Shown here one piece after another: positions 17,408-25,430 of a DNA stretch of 64,000 nucleotides (position 1 is the first letter of the stretch; each line of letters begins with the position of its first letter). A model generated the notes under the pieces. It had not been told where the DNA came from. It saw only the letters and a list, made by a program, of their open reading frames with translations, and did not search any database. Origin of the DNA: Granulicella pectinivorans (GTDB taxonomy: Bacteria > Acidobacteriota > Terriglobia > Terriglobales > Acidobacteriaceae); the NCBI RefSeq assembly GCF_900114625.1, contig NZ_FOZL01000002.1, positions 186,001-250,000 on the forward strand. The letters are read 5' to 3'. A program made the translations under genes and the position numbers.

Positions 17408-18574
17408 TCAGATTGTCCGCACATAATTCTTCCCCGGCAACTGCCTCACACGTCCACTCAGCTCCAGCTCGAACAGCGCCGTAAAGATCTCCGGAGAACC
17501 CAGCACACCCTCCAACCCTTCCATCAGGTCGTCGAGTTGCATCGCCTCATCCTGCCTCAGCCTGTCGAACACAACGCGCTCGTGCTCCCCCATCGCCACC
17601 GGAGCAGCCACGTCGCTAAATAAGGATGCACTCTCCTTTACCTTCGATTCATCGCCCTCCAGCCCAACCCGGATCTCCGGCGGCAGATCCTCCCACACAT
17701 CTTCCCAGCTCGCCGTCAGCTTAGCGCCCTGTTTAATCAGCGTGTTAGGCCCCCAGGCGTTCTTGTTCGTCACGTTCCCCGGCACGGCGTAGACGTCCCG
17801 GTTCTGCTCCATCGCGCATCGCGCCGTAATCCTCGTCCCAGAGTACTCCGCCGCCTCAATCACCAGCACCCCCACGCTCATCCCGCTCAAAATCCGGTTG
17901 CGAATCGGAAAGTTCTGCGGTGCCGGAAACGTCCCCATCGGATACTCACTGATCACCGCGCCCCCACACGCCACAATCTGCTCCGCAAGCCTCTTGTTTT
18001 CCTTCGGATAGATCACATCGATCCCCGTCCCCCACACCGAAACCGTCGTTCCGCCTGCTTCGATCGCGCCCTTATGCGCCGCCGTGTCCACCCCCCGCGC
18101 CATCCCACTCAGAATCACCAGCTTCCGCAGCGCCAGATCCCGCGACAGCCGCTCCGCCATCCCCGCCCCATACGGACTCGGCTGCCGCGTCCCCACCACC
18201 GCGATCCCCGCCCGGCTCAGCGCCTCCAGGTTCCCCCTCACCCAAAGCACCGCCGGCGGATCGAAGATCTCCCGCAGCCTCGCCGGATACGCATCATCTT
18301 CAAACGAAATCACACACCCGCCCGCCTCATCCACGCGCCGGATCTCATCCTCAGCAGCCGCCCGAGCACGCCCATCCGCCAAAAACTGCGCCGCCTTCGC
18401 CGGAATCCGCAACCCTTCCAGCTCCGTCAGCGAAGCCGCAAAAAGCCGCTCCGGCTCCCCACCCAGCCGCTCGACCGCCTTGTGAATCCCCTTGGTTCCC
18501 ATCCCCGGCGTCAGCATCAACGCCATCCACCCCAGACGGCGCATCTCTGCCGCCGCCCCCTCTTGAACACCCAT
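17408..18574 (-). CDS. dprA: DNA-processing protein DprA
   Basis: Binds incoming single-stranded DNA during natural transformation and loads RecA. The start at 18574 is chosen because of an ideal CAGGAGG five bases upstream, giving 388 aa; an in-frame ATG at 18619 would overlap the divergent acyltransferase start. An N-terminal helical region (WMALMLTPGMGTKGIHKAVERL) resembles the SAM-like domain, the Rossmann fold core has VVGTRQPSPYGAG and LSGMARGVDTAAHKGAI, and the C-terminal winged helix (~residues 310-388) ends LSGRVRQLPGKNYVR. Together with cinA at 51444 it fits a transformation-competent lineage, although other competence genes are not in the window. Confidence 0.95.
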   Translation of the reverse strand: MGVQEGAAAEMRRLGWMALMLTPGMGTKGIHKAVERLGGEPERLFAASLTELEGLRIPAKAAQFLADGRARAAAEDEIRRVDEAGGCVISFEDDAYPARLREIFDPPAVLWVRGNLEALSRAGIAVVGTRQPSPYGAGMAERLSRDLALRKLVILSGMARGVDTAAHKGAIEAGGTTVSVWGTGIDVIYPKENKRLAEQIVACGGAVISEYPMGTFPAPQNFPIRNRILSGMSVGVLVIEAAEYSGTRITARCAMEQNRDVYAVPGNVTNKNAWGPNTLIKQGAKLTASWEDVWEDLPPEIRVGLEGDESKVKESASLFSDVAAPVAMGEHERVVFDRLRQDEAMQLDDLMEGLEGVLGSPEIFTALFELELSGRVRQLPGKNYVRTI

Positions 18575-18617
18575 CCTGCCCTCCTGAAGCTCTGCTGAGG
18601 TACGCTTTGAATTACCC

Positions 18618-19844
18618 ATGCCCTTACCGGACACGCGCGTCGAATCCACCATATCGCACCCGACAGCGAAATCCCTCCTGCGCCCCTACTACCCCGCCTT
18701 CGATGGCCTCCGCGGCCTCGCCATCCTCGTCGTCTGCCTTGCCCACTACCTCAACATCGCCTGGCCGCAGATCTACCCGGTCCTCTTCTGGGGATCGTCC
18801 GCCATCGACCTCTTCTTCGTCCTCTCCGGCTTCCTCATCACCGGCGTCCTCTTCGACGCGCTCCCCTACGCACGCTTCTTCCGCACCTTCTACACCCGGC
18901 GAGCTCTCCGCCTCCTGCCCCCCTTCCTCTTCGTCTGGGCCATCCTTCTCCTCATCGCGCTCTTCCTGCACCCGGTCTGGAGCCTCTACAACTTCTCCTT
19001 CCTCGTCTGCCTCGGCAATCTCTTCACCCCCGCCGGCATCGCCGGATACCACGCCGACCCCTCGTTCTTCTGCTACGTCTCCGCAAGCGGCCATCGCTTC
19101 TACGCCACCATCAGCCACATGTGGACCCTCTCCCAGGAGGAGCAGTTCTACCTCGTCTGGCCATTCGCCCTCTTCTTCATCCGAGACCGCCGCCTCCTCA
19201 TCCGCCTCTGCCTCATCGGTGCCGTCCTCACCCTCGGCCTGCGCGTCTTTCTCCTCTTCCACGCCGACCCGCGCCTGCTCGCCGCCGACCTCCTCTACTA
19301 CAACCCCTTCACCCGCTTCGACTCGCACCTCATCGGTGCCGCCCTCGCCCTCATCGTGCGCGGCGAAACCTTCCGGCGCCTCGCCCTACCGCGCCTCCGC
19401 GCCATCTCACGCTCCCTCTTCTTCACCCCCATCATGACCATCGCCCTGCTCGAGTTCTTCGTCGGCAGACGCTGGCCCCTCAGCCACCACCATCCCCTCT
19501 TCACCACCGTCGGCTTCACCTTCGACTGCATCGCCACCACCGGCCTCATGCTCATGTGCATCGACCCGCGCGCCATCGCCACGCGCATCTTCTCTCACCC
19601 CGGCTTCACCGGCATCGGCCGCATCTCGTACTCCTTCTACCTCTTCCACTACCTGCCAATGCAGTTCTTCGTGAACCAGCACGACCTCCTCGCCCGCCAC
19701 CACCTGCTCATCGCCATCCCCGTCATCGCTCTCGGCGCAACCTACCTCACCGCGACCCTCAGCTACCTCTACCTCGAACGCCCCGTCCGCAGCCTATCCA
19801 CCCGACTGGCCCCAAATCCAGCCAGCCTGAAGCGACCCGCCTGA
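18618..19844 (+). CDS. Acyltransferase 3 family membrane protein (OafA/YrhL-like)
   Basis: A 408-aa integral membrane acyltransferase that would O-acylate an envelope sugar. The N-terminal signature is PAFDGLRGLAILVVCLAHYL, with the catalytic-type His of the family, followed by DLFFVLSGFLITGVLFD and the short RTFYTRRALRLLPPF motif. About ten helices end in SYLYLERPVRSL. No SGNH domain is attached. The ATG at 18618 sits 43 bases from the divergent dprA start, so the two share a very short promoter region. No good ribosome binding site precedes it. The acceptor is unknown. Confidence 0.87.
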   Translation: MPLPDTRVESTISHPTAKSLLRPYYPAFDGLRGLAILVVCLAHYLNIAWPQIYPVLFWGSSAIDLFFVLSGFLITGVLFDALPYARFFRTFYTRRALRLLPPFLFVWAILLLIALFLHPVWSLYNFSFLVCLGNLFTPAGIAGYHADPSFFCYVSASGHRFYATISHMWTLSQEEQFYLVWPFALFFIRDRRLLIRLCLIGAVLTLGLRVFLLFHADPRLLAADLLYYNPFTRFDSHLIGAALALIVRGETFRRLALPRLRAISRSLFFTPIMTIALLEFFVGRRWPLSHHHPLFTTVGFTFDCIATTGLMLMCIDPRAIATRIFSHPGFTGIGRISYSFYLFHYLPMQFFVNQHDLLARHHLLIAIPVIALGATYLTATLSYLYLERPVRSLSTRLAPNPASLKRPA

Positions 19845-19880
19845 CGATTCGGAAGCTCCTCCCCCGCGCAGCCGCAAACC

Positions 19881-19917
19881 TGTCATCCTGAGCGAAGGAA
19901 CAGACGCTGACAGCGTC
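19881..19917 (+). repeat. TGTCATCCTGAGCGAAGGA element with short palindrome
   Basis: TGTCATCCTGAGCGAAGGA at 19881-19899 is a dispersed intergenic motif I know from many bacterial genomes, followed by GACGCTGACAGCGTC (19903-19917), a near-perfect palindrome. It lies between the acyltransferase and mqnA genes. It is probably a repeat relic rather than a gene-specific signal. Confidence 0.45.
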
Positions 19918-19959
19918 GGCAAATCACTCTTTCTTCGCCACCCAAGCTAAACTAGATCT

Positions 19960-20811
19960 GTGCCCCGCCTCCGCATCGCCGCCATCGACTTCCTCAATCC
20001 CGCCCCACTCCTCTACAACTTCGAGCACGCCCCCGCCGCCGCCGAGCTCGCCACGCGCTACGACGTCAACTACACCCTGCCCTCGCAGTGTGCCGCCGAT
20101 CTCCTCGCCGGTCGCGCCGATCTCGGCCTCATCCCCATCGCCGCCCTCACCGAAGACCTCGCCATCGTCCCCGGATGCACCATCGCCAGCCTTCACAAGG
20201 TCCGCTCCATCCAGCTCATCGTCCGCGGCAACCGCCCCCTCGAAGACGTCCGCACCATCGCCACCGACACAGCCTCCCGCAGCTCCCTCGCCTACACCCA
20301 GATCCTCTTCCGCAGCTTCCTCGCCTCCGATCCCCTCTTCCTCCCGCCCATGTCCGCTGACCCCGTCGCCATGCTCACCCAGGCCGACGCCGCCCTCCTC
20401 ATCGGCGACCCAGCCCTCCTCGCCATCGAAAACCGCCACACCATCGAAGCCCGCATCGGCCCCTGCACCTGGATCGACATCGCCGAGCAGTGGACCAATC
20501 ACACCCATCTCCCCTGGGTCGCCGCCGTCTGGGCCGTCCGCCCCGAAGCCCTCACGCCCGAATCCGCCACCCGCCTCCACAGCGATCTCACCGCATCCCG
20601 CGACGCCGGCCTCGCCCATCGCGAAGACATCGTCCGCGAGTGGACCACACGCATCTCCATCCCGCCAGGCGTCATCCGCCACTACCTCCACGAGAACATC
20701 CACTACATCCTCAACCCCGACTGCATCCAGGCCATCGAGTTCTTTCGCGCACAGGCAGCCTCCATCGGAGCTCTCCCTCCACTTCCAAAGCTCCGTTTTC
20801 TAACAACTTAG
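19960..20811 (+). CDS. mqnA: Chorismate dehydratase MqnA (menaquinone biosynthesis)
   Basis: First enzyme of the futalosine route to menaquinone: chorismate to 3-enolpyruvylbenzoate. The 283-aa protein uses the GTG at 19960 and starts PRLRIAAIDFLNPAPL, matching the family N-terminus. The two-lobed periplasmic-binding-protein-like fold shows in LLAGRADLGLIPIAALTED, the Ser/Ala-rich SRSSLAYTQILFR and ALLIGDPALLAIE. The C-terminus HYLHENIHYILNPD is also typical. It is not clustered with other mqn genes here. Use of the futalosine pathway by this organism is inferred from this one gene. Confidence 0.9.
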   Translation: MPRLRIAAIDFLNPAPLLYNFEHAPAAAELATRYDVNYTLPSQCAADLLAGRADLGLIPIAALTEDLAIVPGCTIASLHKVRSIQLIVRGNRPLEDVRTIATDTASRSSLAYTQILFRSFLASDPLFLPPMSADPVAMLTQADAALLIGDPALLAIENRHTIEARIGPCTWIDIAEQWTNHTHLPWVAAVWAVRPEALTPESATRLHSDLTASRDAGLAHREDIVREWTTRISIPPGVIRHYLHENIHYILNPDCIQAIEFFRAQAASIGALPPLPKLRFLTT

Positions 20812-20867
20812 CAGTAAATCCAAAACATACCGGAACTTCTCCCCCCAACTGCGCGTCTGAACCCCTA

Positions 20868-21584
20868 ATGACGCATCCGCTCGCCATCCTGCACCAGGCA
20901 GCCGCCCCCGGCTCTATCCTTGCGTCGCTTGCCCCAGCGCATCACCACTCCAACCCGCTCCTCCATCTCTTCCTTTCCCTCGGCATCTTCGGCATCTTCC
21001 TCGTCTCCATCGTCGACTCGTCCTTCATCCCCCTCCCCATCCCCGGCCTCACCGACATCATGATCGTCGTCGTCGCGGCCCAGCGAGACGGCTGGCTCCA
21101 GGCCTGCCTGCTTGTCTTCCTCGCCACCTTCGGCTCCGCCATCGGAGGCTTCGTCTCCTACCAGGTCGGCCAGTCCGGAGGCATGGCCTTCCTCGAAAAA
21201 CGCGTGCCGCCCCGGGTCTTCAAACGCGTCACCCAGTGGATGGAGGATCACAACATCCTCGCCGTCGCCCTACCCGCCATCCTGCCCCCACCCATGCCAC
21301 TCAGCCCCTTCGTCCTCGCCGCCGGAGCCCTCCGGATGTCCCGCGAGAAATTCATGTGGACCTTCACCCTCAGCCGCCTCGGCCGCCACATCATCGCCCT
21401 CTGGCTGGGCATCCACTATGGCAAACAGGTCCTTTCGCTCTGGGCAAAGTTCTCCCAGCGCTGGGCAGTCCCTTTTCTCGTCACACTGTGGTCCGTCATC
21501 ATTGTTTTCTGCGTCATAGCATTTGTAAGAATCTACAAAACATCAAAATCCGTGAACGTCCGGTTTCGCCAGCCGGCCGCCTGA
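20868..21584 (+). CDS. DedA family membrane protein
   Basis: A 238-aa member of the DedA/VTT family, thought to be flippases or transporters for undecaprenyl phosphate and other phospholipids. After a short N-terminus there is a re-entrant region with DSSFIPLPIPGLTDIMIV, the long GSAIGGFVSYQVGQSGG helix, and the second half-helix pair ALPAILPPPMPLSPFVLAAGALRMSREKF, with the family's conserved Pro/Gly/Arg pattern. The C-terminus has a further helix and a basic tail. The ATG at 20868 is used because the family homology begins soon after it. It follows mqnA in the same direction by 56 bases. Confidence 0.87.
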   Translation: MTHPLAILHQAAAPGSILASLAPAHHHSNPLLHLFLSLGIFGIFLVSIVDSSFIPLPIPGLTDIMIVVVAAQRDGWLQACLLVFLATFGSAIGGFVSYQVGQSGGMAFLEKRVPPRVFKRVTQWMEDHNILAVALPAILPPPMPLSPFVLAAGALRMSREKFMWTFTLSRLGRHIIALWLGIHYGKQVLSLWAKFSQRWAVPFLVTLWSVIIVFCVIAFVRIYKTSKSVNVRFRQPAA

Positions 21585-21628
21585 TTCCGTTCCAGAGGAG
21601 CAAGACCATTCCCAAGCCTCGCCTCACG

Positions 21629-22648
21629 ATGATTCTCCCGGCCCTCGGCCTCCTGATCGCCGCAGCCTGCACCCACGGCTCGGTCGCCCTGCTCATGGAA
21701 GAGCCCTACGGTCACTTCGGCTCCTTCAACCCCACCGGCCACGCCGCTATCTACCTCAACCACGTCTGCGCCGAAACACCCACCCAGCTCCGCGCCTGCC
21801 GCCCCGGCGAGCTCGGCACCGTCATCAGCCGCTACCACAAGATCCACCACGAAGACTGGATCGCCATGCCGCTCGTCGCCTATCTCTATGCCGTCGACGA
21901 CGTCACCCAGGTGCCCGCTTCGGTCGACAAGGAGCAGGCCGACACCATCCGCGAGGCCTACTGGCGCGCCCACCTCCAGGAGCTCGCACCCCCCAAACCC
22001 GACGGCTCCGTCCCCGGCGGCGAGTGGGATCAGCTCGTCGGCGAGTCCTACATCCGCAAGATGCATGGCTTCCAGGTCGACACCACCCCCGAGCAGGACG
22101 AGCGGCTCATCGCCTACTACAACGACCGCCGCAACGTCGGCCACTTCAACCTCTTCGTCCACAACTGCGCCGACTTCTCCCGTGCCCTCATCAACATGAA
22201 CTTCCCCGGCGCCGTCCACCGCAGCATCCTCGCCGACCTCGGCATCACTACCCCCAAGCAGGTCGCCAAATCGCTCGTCAAATACGGCAACAAGCACCCC
22301 GAGCTGCACATGACGGCCTTCGTCATCCCACAGGTCCCCGGCAGCATCCCCCGCAGCCACGCCGTCGACGGCGTGGCCGAATCGGTCGTCAAGAGCAAGC
22401 GCTACATCCTCCCGCTCATCGTCCTCCAGCCCGAGTTCGCCGGAGCCCTTACCGTCGGCTATCTCACCAAGGGCCGCATGACCCTCCCCAAAAACGCAAC
22501 GATCTTCAACCCCGGCGACATCGAACAAGCCGAAGACACCCCCGAACCCGCCGGCCGCCGGCCCCTTCCCCCCGACACCCCACCGATCCCGGCCTCGCCA
22601 GCTACACCGGCAGCGACGCCAACCCCATCGCCCGCCCCACCCGTGTAG
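21629..22648 (+). CDS. Secreted protein of unknown function, possible papain-like fold
   Basis: A 339-aa exported protein. The N-terminus (ILPALGLLIAAACTHGSVA) is a signal sequence with a weak lipobox (AAAC). I do not recognise a named family. Two conserved-looking motifs stand out: FNPTGHAAIYL at residues ~33-43 and VHNCADFSRALINM at ~180-193. A His near the N-terminus of the domain and a later Asn-Cys recall circularly permuted NlpC/P60 or DUF4105-type enzymes. The C-terminus (~310-339) is a Pro/Thr/Ala-rich tail. A GAGGAG lies 30 bases upstream of the ATG, too far, so the start is uncertain. It follows DedA by 44 bases and may share its transcript. Confidence 0.6.
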   Translation: MILPALGLLIAAACTHGSVALLMEEPYGHFGSFNPTGHAAIYLNHVCAETPTQLRACRPGELGTVISRYHKIHHEDWIAMPLVAYLYAVDDVTQVPASVDKEQADTIREAYWRAHLQELAPPKPDGSVPGGEWDQLVGESYIRKMHGFQVDTTPEQDERLIAYYNDRRNVGHFNLFVHNCADFSRALINMNFPGAVHRSILADLGITTPKQVAKSLVKYGNKHPELHMTAFVIPQVPGSIPRSHAVDGVAESVVKSKRYILPLIVLQPEFAGALTVGYLTKGRMTLPKNATIFNPGDIEQAEDTPEPAGRRPLPPDTPPIPASPATPAATPTPSPAPPV

Positions 22649-22666
22649 CGCAAAGAAAACAGGATC

Positions 22667-22716
22667 AAAGCGGATAAGGACAGACAACAATGCCGTTGTC
22701 TGTCCTTATCCGCTTT
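22667..22716 (+). terminator. Perfect 22-bp hairpin between convergent genes
   Basis: The arm 22667-22688 (AAAGCGGATAAGGACAGACA...) is an exact inverted repeat of 22695-22716 with a 6-base loop. It sits between the 3' ends of the convergent genes at 22648 and 22749 and can serve both strands. The CGGATAA core recurs in the hairpin at 24116-24171. Confidence 0.75.
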
Positions 22717-22748
22717 CTCCTTCGATCCAGTGTCCTTTGTCGTGATGG

Positions 22749-23435
22749 CTAAGCAGCCGCCACCTTCACCTTCGGCGCAAACTTCCTCTTGTAATAAGCC
22801 GTCGTCAGCACAATCGCCGGAATCCCCACAATCGACGGCCACAGCCACACATACCACTGGTTCCCCAGAACCCGCGTCAGCGTCACCGCGCTGAACGCCG
22901 ACCACGCTGCGATGTAGCTTCCGATAAACAGTCCCAGGTGCGAGTACCACCAGAACATCTTCTCCGTGGGCTTCCGGATAAATGTCTTCATCTGCCCATA
23001 CGCCAGCCGCATCCCGATCACCCCAAACACAACCCCCACCACCGGAATCACCTGGATCTTCTCCGCGTGAAACCACCCCAGCCAAGCCAGCAGCGCGCTC
23101 GAGCAGAACGTCACCACCGCCGCAATCCAGTCGATCGGCTGCGCCTTCCCGCCGCGCGCCAGCTCCTTCAGCCGCAGCACCCGATACCCCGCGAACGCCG
23201 CATAGAAGCTGAACACCGCCACCAGAGCCAGAAACAGCACCGGAGCGAAGATCGCCATCGGCAGAGCCGTCCCCGCCACAATCCCCATGCACCACAGGTA
23301 GACCATCCCCCACCGCTTATGCTGCTTGCCGCCCTTGGCCGTAGCCAACGCAATAGGTGCCAGCAGAAACGACCCAAACCCCGCCGCAATATGCAGCAAC
23401 AGGAACATCTGAAACCACAACGGTCTACCTGCCAT
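22749..23435 (-). CDS. DUF2306-like integral membrane protein
   Basis: A 228-aa protein with seven or so hydrophobic segments. The N-terminal WFQMFLLLHIAAGFGSFLLAP, the KQHKRWGMVYLW motif after the first helix and the W-Y-S-H motif near residue 170 (KMFWWYSHLGLFIGSYIAAWSA) resemble DUF2306-type membrane proteins, with His residues in helices that could bind metal or heme. A strong GAGGGGG stands six bases before the ATG at 23435. The padR gene ends 41 bases upstream in the same direction, so this is probably an operon under PadR control. Function unknown. Confidence 0.72.
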   Translation of the reverse strand: MAGRPLWFQMFLLLHIAAGFGSFLLAPIALATAKGGKQHKRWGMVYLWCMGIVAGTALPMAIFAPVLFLALVAVFSFYAAFAGYRVLRLKELARGGKAQPIDWIAAVVTFCSSALLAWLGWFHAEKIQVIPVVGVVFGVIGMRLAYGQMKTFIRKPTEKMFWWYSHLGLFIGSYIAAWSAFSAVTLTRVLGNQWYVWLWPSIVGIPAIVLTTAYYKRKFAPKVKVAAA

Positions 23436-23476
23436 GTCGAACCCCCTCACCCATTGTCGCTACCGCGTTCACATCC

Positions 23477-24037
23477 TCAGGAAGCCAATCCATCCAGCAC
23501 CTCCAACGTCTCCTTCGCCCAAGCCACGCTCGCCAGCGCATCATGCCGCCCCCGGCTCAGCGTAATCAGCCAGAATGGCATCTGAGGATCCCGCGCATAC
23601 GTCTTGCGCAGATGCGCCGCCATCCCCGCGAACATCGCCGCATCCTTCTCCTGAGCCTCCAGGTACGCAGCCACATGCGCCCGATTCACCCCTTCGCCGG
23701 CATGCGCCCCGAAAAACAGCTTCAGCAGCAACTCATTGCGAATCACATCCCGCTTCACCGGCAACTCCAGCCACCCCGCCAGCCGAGCCCGTCCGGCCTC
23801 CGTCAGCGTATACACATGCCGGTCCGGCCTTCCCTCCTGCGTCTCGGTCCTCTTCTCCACCAGCCCCGCCTCGGCCATCTTCTTCAGCGCTGGATAGATC
23901 TGCCCATAGCTCTCGCTCCAGAAGTGCCCAATCGTCTCCGACACCATCTGCCGCATGTCATACCCCGACATCGCCCGGATACTCAGCAGCCCCAGCAAGG
24001 CATGCGCCGTAGCCCCGAACTCACCATCACTCTTCAT
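23477..24037 (-). CDS. PadR family transcriptional regulator
   Basis: A 186-aa repressor-type protein. The N-terminal winged helix reads ALLGLLSIRAMSGYDMRQMV, then HFWSESYGQIYPALKKMAEAG (recognition region) and the wing RPDRHVYTLTEAGRARLAGWL, all standard for PadR. The C-terminal half (~95-186) is the helical dimerisation domain typical of the PadR Vir-type subfamily. The ATG at 24037 fits the family N-terminus. Two overlapping AT-rich palindromes lie directly upstream (24045-24066), suggesting autoregulation. The DUF2306-like gene downstream is the likely co-regulated target. The inducer is unknown. Confidence 0.92.
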   Translation of the reverse strand: MKSDGEFGATAHALLGLLSIRAMSGYDMRQMVSETIGHFWSESYGQIYPALKKMAEAGLVEKRTETQEGRPDRHVYTLTEAGRARLAGWLELPVKRDVIRNELLLKLFFGAHAGEGVNRAHVAAYLEAQEKDAAMFAGMAAHLRKTYARDPQMPFWLITLSRGRHDALASVAWAKETLEVLDGLAS

Positions 24038-24044
24038 ATCCGAA

Positions 24045-24066
24045 AGATATATATCTAAAAGATATA
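24045..24066. promoter_or_regulatory. Overlapping palindromes upstream of padR (candidate operator)
   Basis: AGATATATATCT (24045-24056) is a perfect 12-bp palindrome, overlapped by TATATCT-AAA-AGATATA (24050-24066) with perfect 7-bp arms. They end eight bases before the padR start codon, in an AT-rich patch. Autoregulation through nearby dyads is common in PadR repressors, so this is a candidate operator by position and symmetry. Confidence 0.6.
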
Positions 24067-24115
24067 AAAGCAACAGGAATTCGCTTGACGAAAGAAAAAA
24101 ACACACAAATCAAAA

Positions 24116-24171
24116 ACGGATAAAAACGAGCCAGAAGCTCAAAACAGAGAGCCGTAGCCGTTCTTATCCGT
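24116..24171 (-). terminator. Intrinsic terminator of fabH
   Basis: On the minus strand ACGGATAAGAACG pairs with CGTTTTTATCCGT with one mismatch and is followed by TTTTTG. It lies 36 bases beyond the fabH stop codon. Confidence 0.65.
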
Positions 24172-24206
24172 CTTTCCCGCCTGTTCCCTACAAGCTGGAG
24201 TACGAG

Positions 24207-25232
24207 CTAATCCATCTCCCACTGCAGCAGCGTCGCTCCCACCGTAAACCCGCCCCCGAACGCCGCTAGCAGCACCTTCGTCCCCTTCTTCAGCCGTCCC
24301 TGCTCCAGAGCCGTGTTCATCGCCAGCGGAATCGTACCGCACGTCGTATTGCCGAACTCGCCAATGTTGATGATGATCTTCTCCTCCGGCATCTCCAACC
24401 GCTCCGCCGTAGCCAGAATGATCCTCTTATTCGCCTGGTGCGGAATCAGCAGGTCGATATCCTCGGCCGTCAGATCGTTCCGCTTCAGCACGGCCTCGCT
24501 CAGCTCCGACATCTTCCGCACGGCAATCTTGAACACCGCGCCGCCCGCCTGGTGGACATAGTGCATCCGCGCCGCGACCGTCTCCGCCGTCGAGGGATGC
24601 AGACTTCCGCCCCCCGGCATATAAAGACTCGAAGCCCCCGACCCATCGATCTCGTGGACATAGTCGACCAGACCGACCTCATCGCCCTCGCAGGGCTCCA
24701 GCAGCACCGCGCCAGCGCCATCGCCGAACAGGATACAGGTCGTCCGGTCCGTATAGTCCAGAATCGAGCTCATCACATCCGCGCCAATCACCATCACCTT
24801 CTTGTGCGCGCCGCTCTCCACCAGCTTCGCGCCCACCTGCAGCGCATACAGAAAGCCCGAGCACGCCGCCGAAAGGTCGAATCCCCACGCGCCCTTCGCC
24901 CCCAGCTTGTCCTGCACCAGGCACGCCGTCGCCGGAAAGAACATATCCGGCGTCACCGTCGCGACGATGATGACCTCGACCTCCTCGGCCCCGATCCCGC
25001 GCCGCGCAAGACACTTCTTCGCGGCCTCTACCGCAAGGTCGCTCGTCGCCACACCCTTCTCGACGACGTGCCTCTCGCGAATCCCCGTCCGTTCGATAAT
25101 CCATTCGTCGCTCGTGGCGACCATCTTCTCAAGATCCGCATTGGTCAGCAATTTTGGTGGAACGTATGTTCCTACTGAACTGATCTTCGCGCGAACCGCT
25201 ACCCGGGGCTTCAACGTCAACTTCAAAGTCAT
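24207..25232 (-). CDS. fabH: 3-oxoacyl-ACP synthase III
   Basis: Condenses an acyl-CoA primer with malonyl-ACP to start fatty-acid synthesis. The 341-aa protein has the full KASIII catalytic triad: Cys in AACSGFLYAL, His in IPHQANKRI and Asn in NIGEFGNTTCGTIPLAM. The N-terminal VGTYVPPKLLTNADLEK and SDEWIIERTGIRER are also standard, as is the C-terminal LLAAFGGGFTVGATLL. The start at 25232 follows a close GAGG; a GTG at 25235 in frame is possible. It stands alone, not in a fab cluster, and is divergent from the giant nuclease gene. Primer preference is not visible from the sequence. Confidence 0.95.
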   Translation of the reverse strand: MTLKLTLKPRVAVRAKISSVGTYVPPKLLTNADLEKMVATSDEWIIERTGIRERHVVEKGVATSDLAVEAAKKCLARRGIGAEEVEVIIVATVTPDMFFPATACLVQDKLGAKGAWGFDLSAACSGFLYALQVGAKLVESGAHKKVMVIGADVMSSILDYTDRTTCILFGDGAGAVLLEPCEGDEVGLVDYVHEIDGSGASSLYMPGGGSLHPSTAETVAARMHYVHQAGGAVFKIAVRKMSELSEAVLKRNDLTAEDIDLLIPHQANKRIILATAERLEMPEEKIIINIGEFGNTTCGTIPLAMNTALEQGRLKKGTKVLLAAFGGGFTVGATLLQWEMD

Positions 25233-25274
25233 CACCTCAAACTAAACCCATCCAGAATACAAAACTATTACAAA

Positions 25275-25290
25275 TGAATCACCATTCATG
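25275..25290. promoter_or_regulatory. Small dyad upstream of fabH
   Basis: ATGAAT-CACC-ATTCAT is a perfect dyad in an AT-rich patch between the divergent fabH and nuclease genes. It could be an operator. The evidence is only its symmetry and its position. Confidence 0.25.
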
Positions 25291-25430
25291 ATTTTTAGTC
25301 CGTGAACCTCCCTGTCAACGTCCTTCGCCGCCCGAAACCCAGAACTTTTAACCTGTCTTTTCCACAGGAGAGGCTAAACTTTCATCGCATTCTCTCGTCT
25401 AAGGTTCTCTCCCTCGCCTAAACTAGCGCG

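Noticed and set aside
19881..19899. TGTCATCCTGAGCGAAGGA as a gene-specific regulator
   Set aside because: The motif is a widespread repeat in many genomes, so it is listed only as a repeat.
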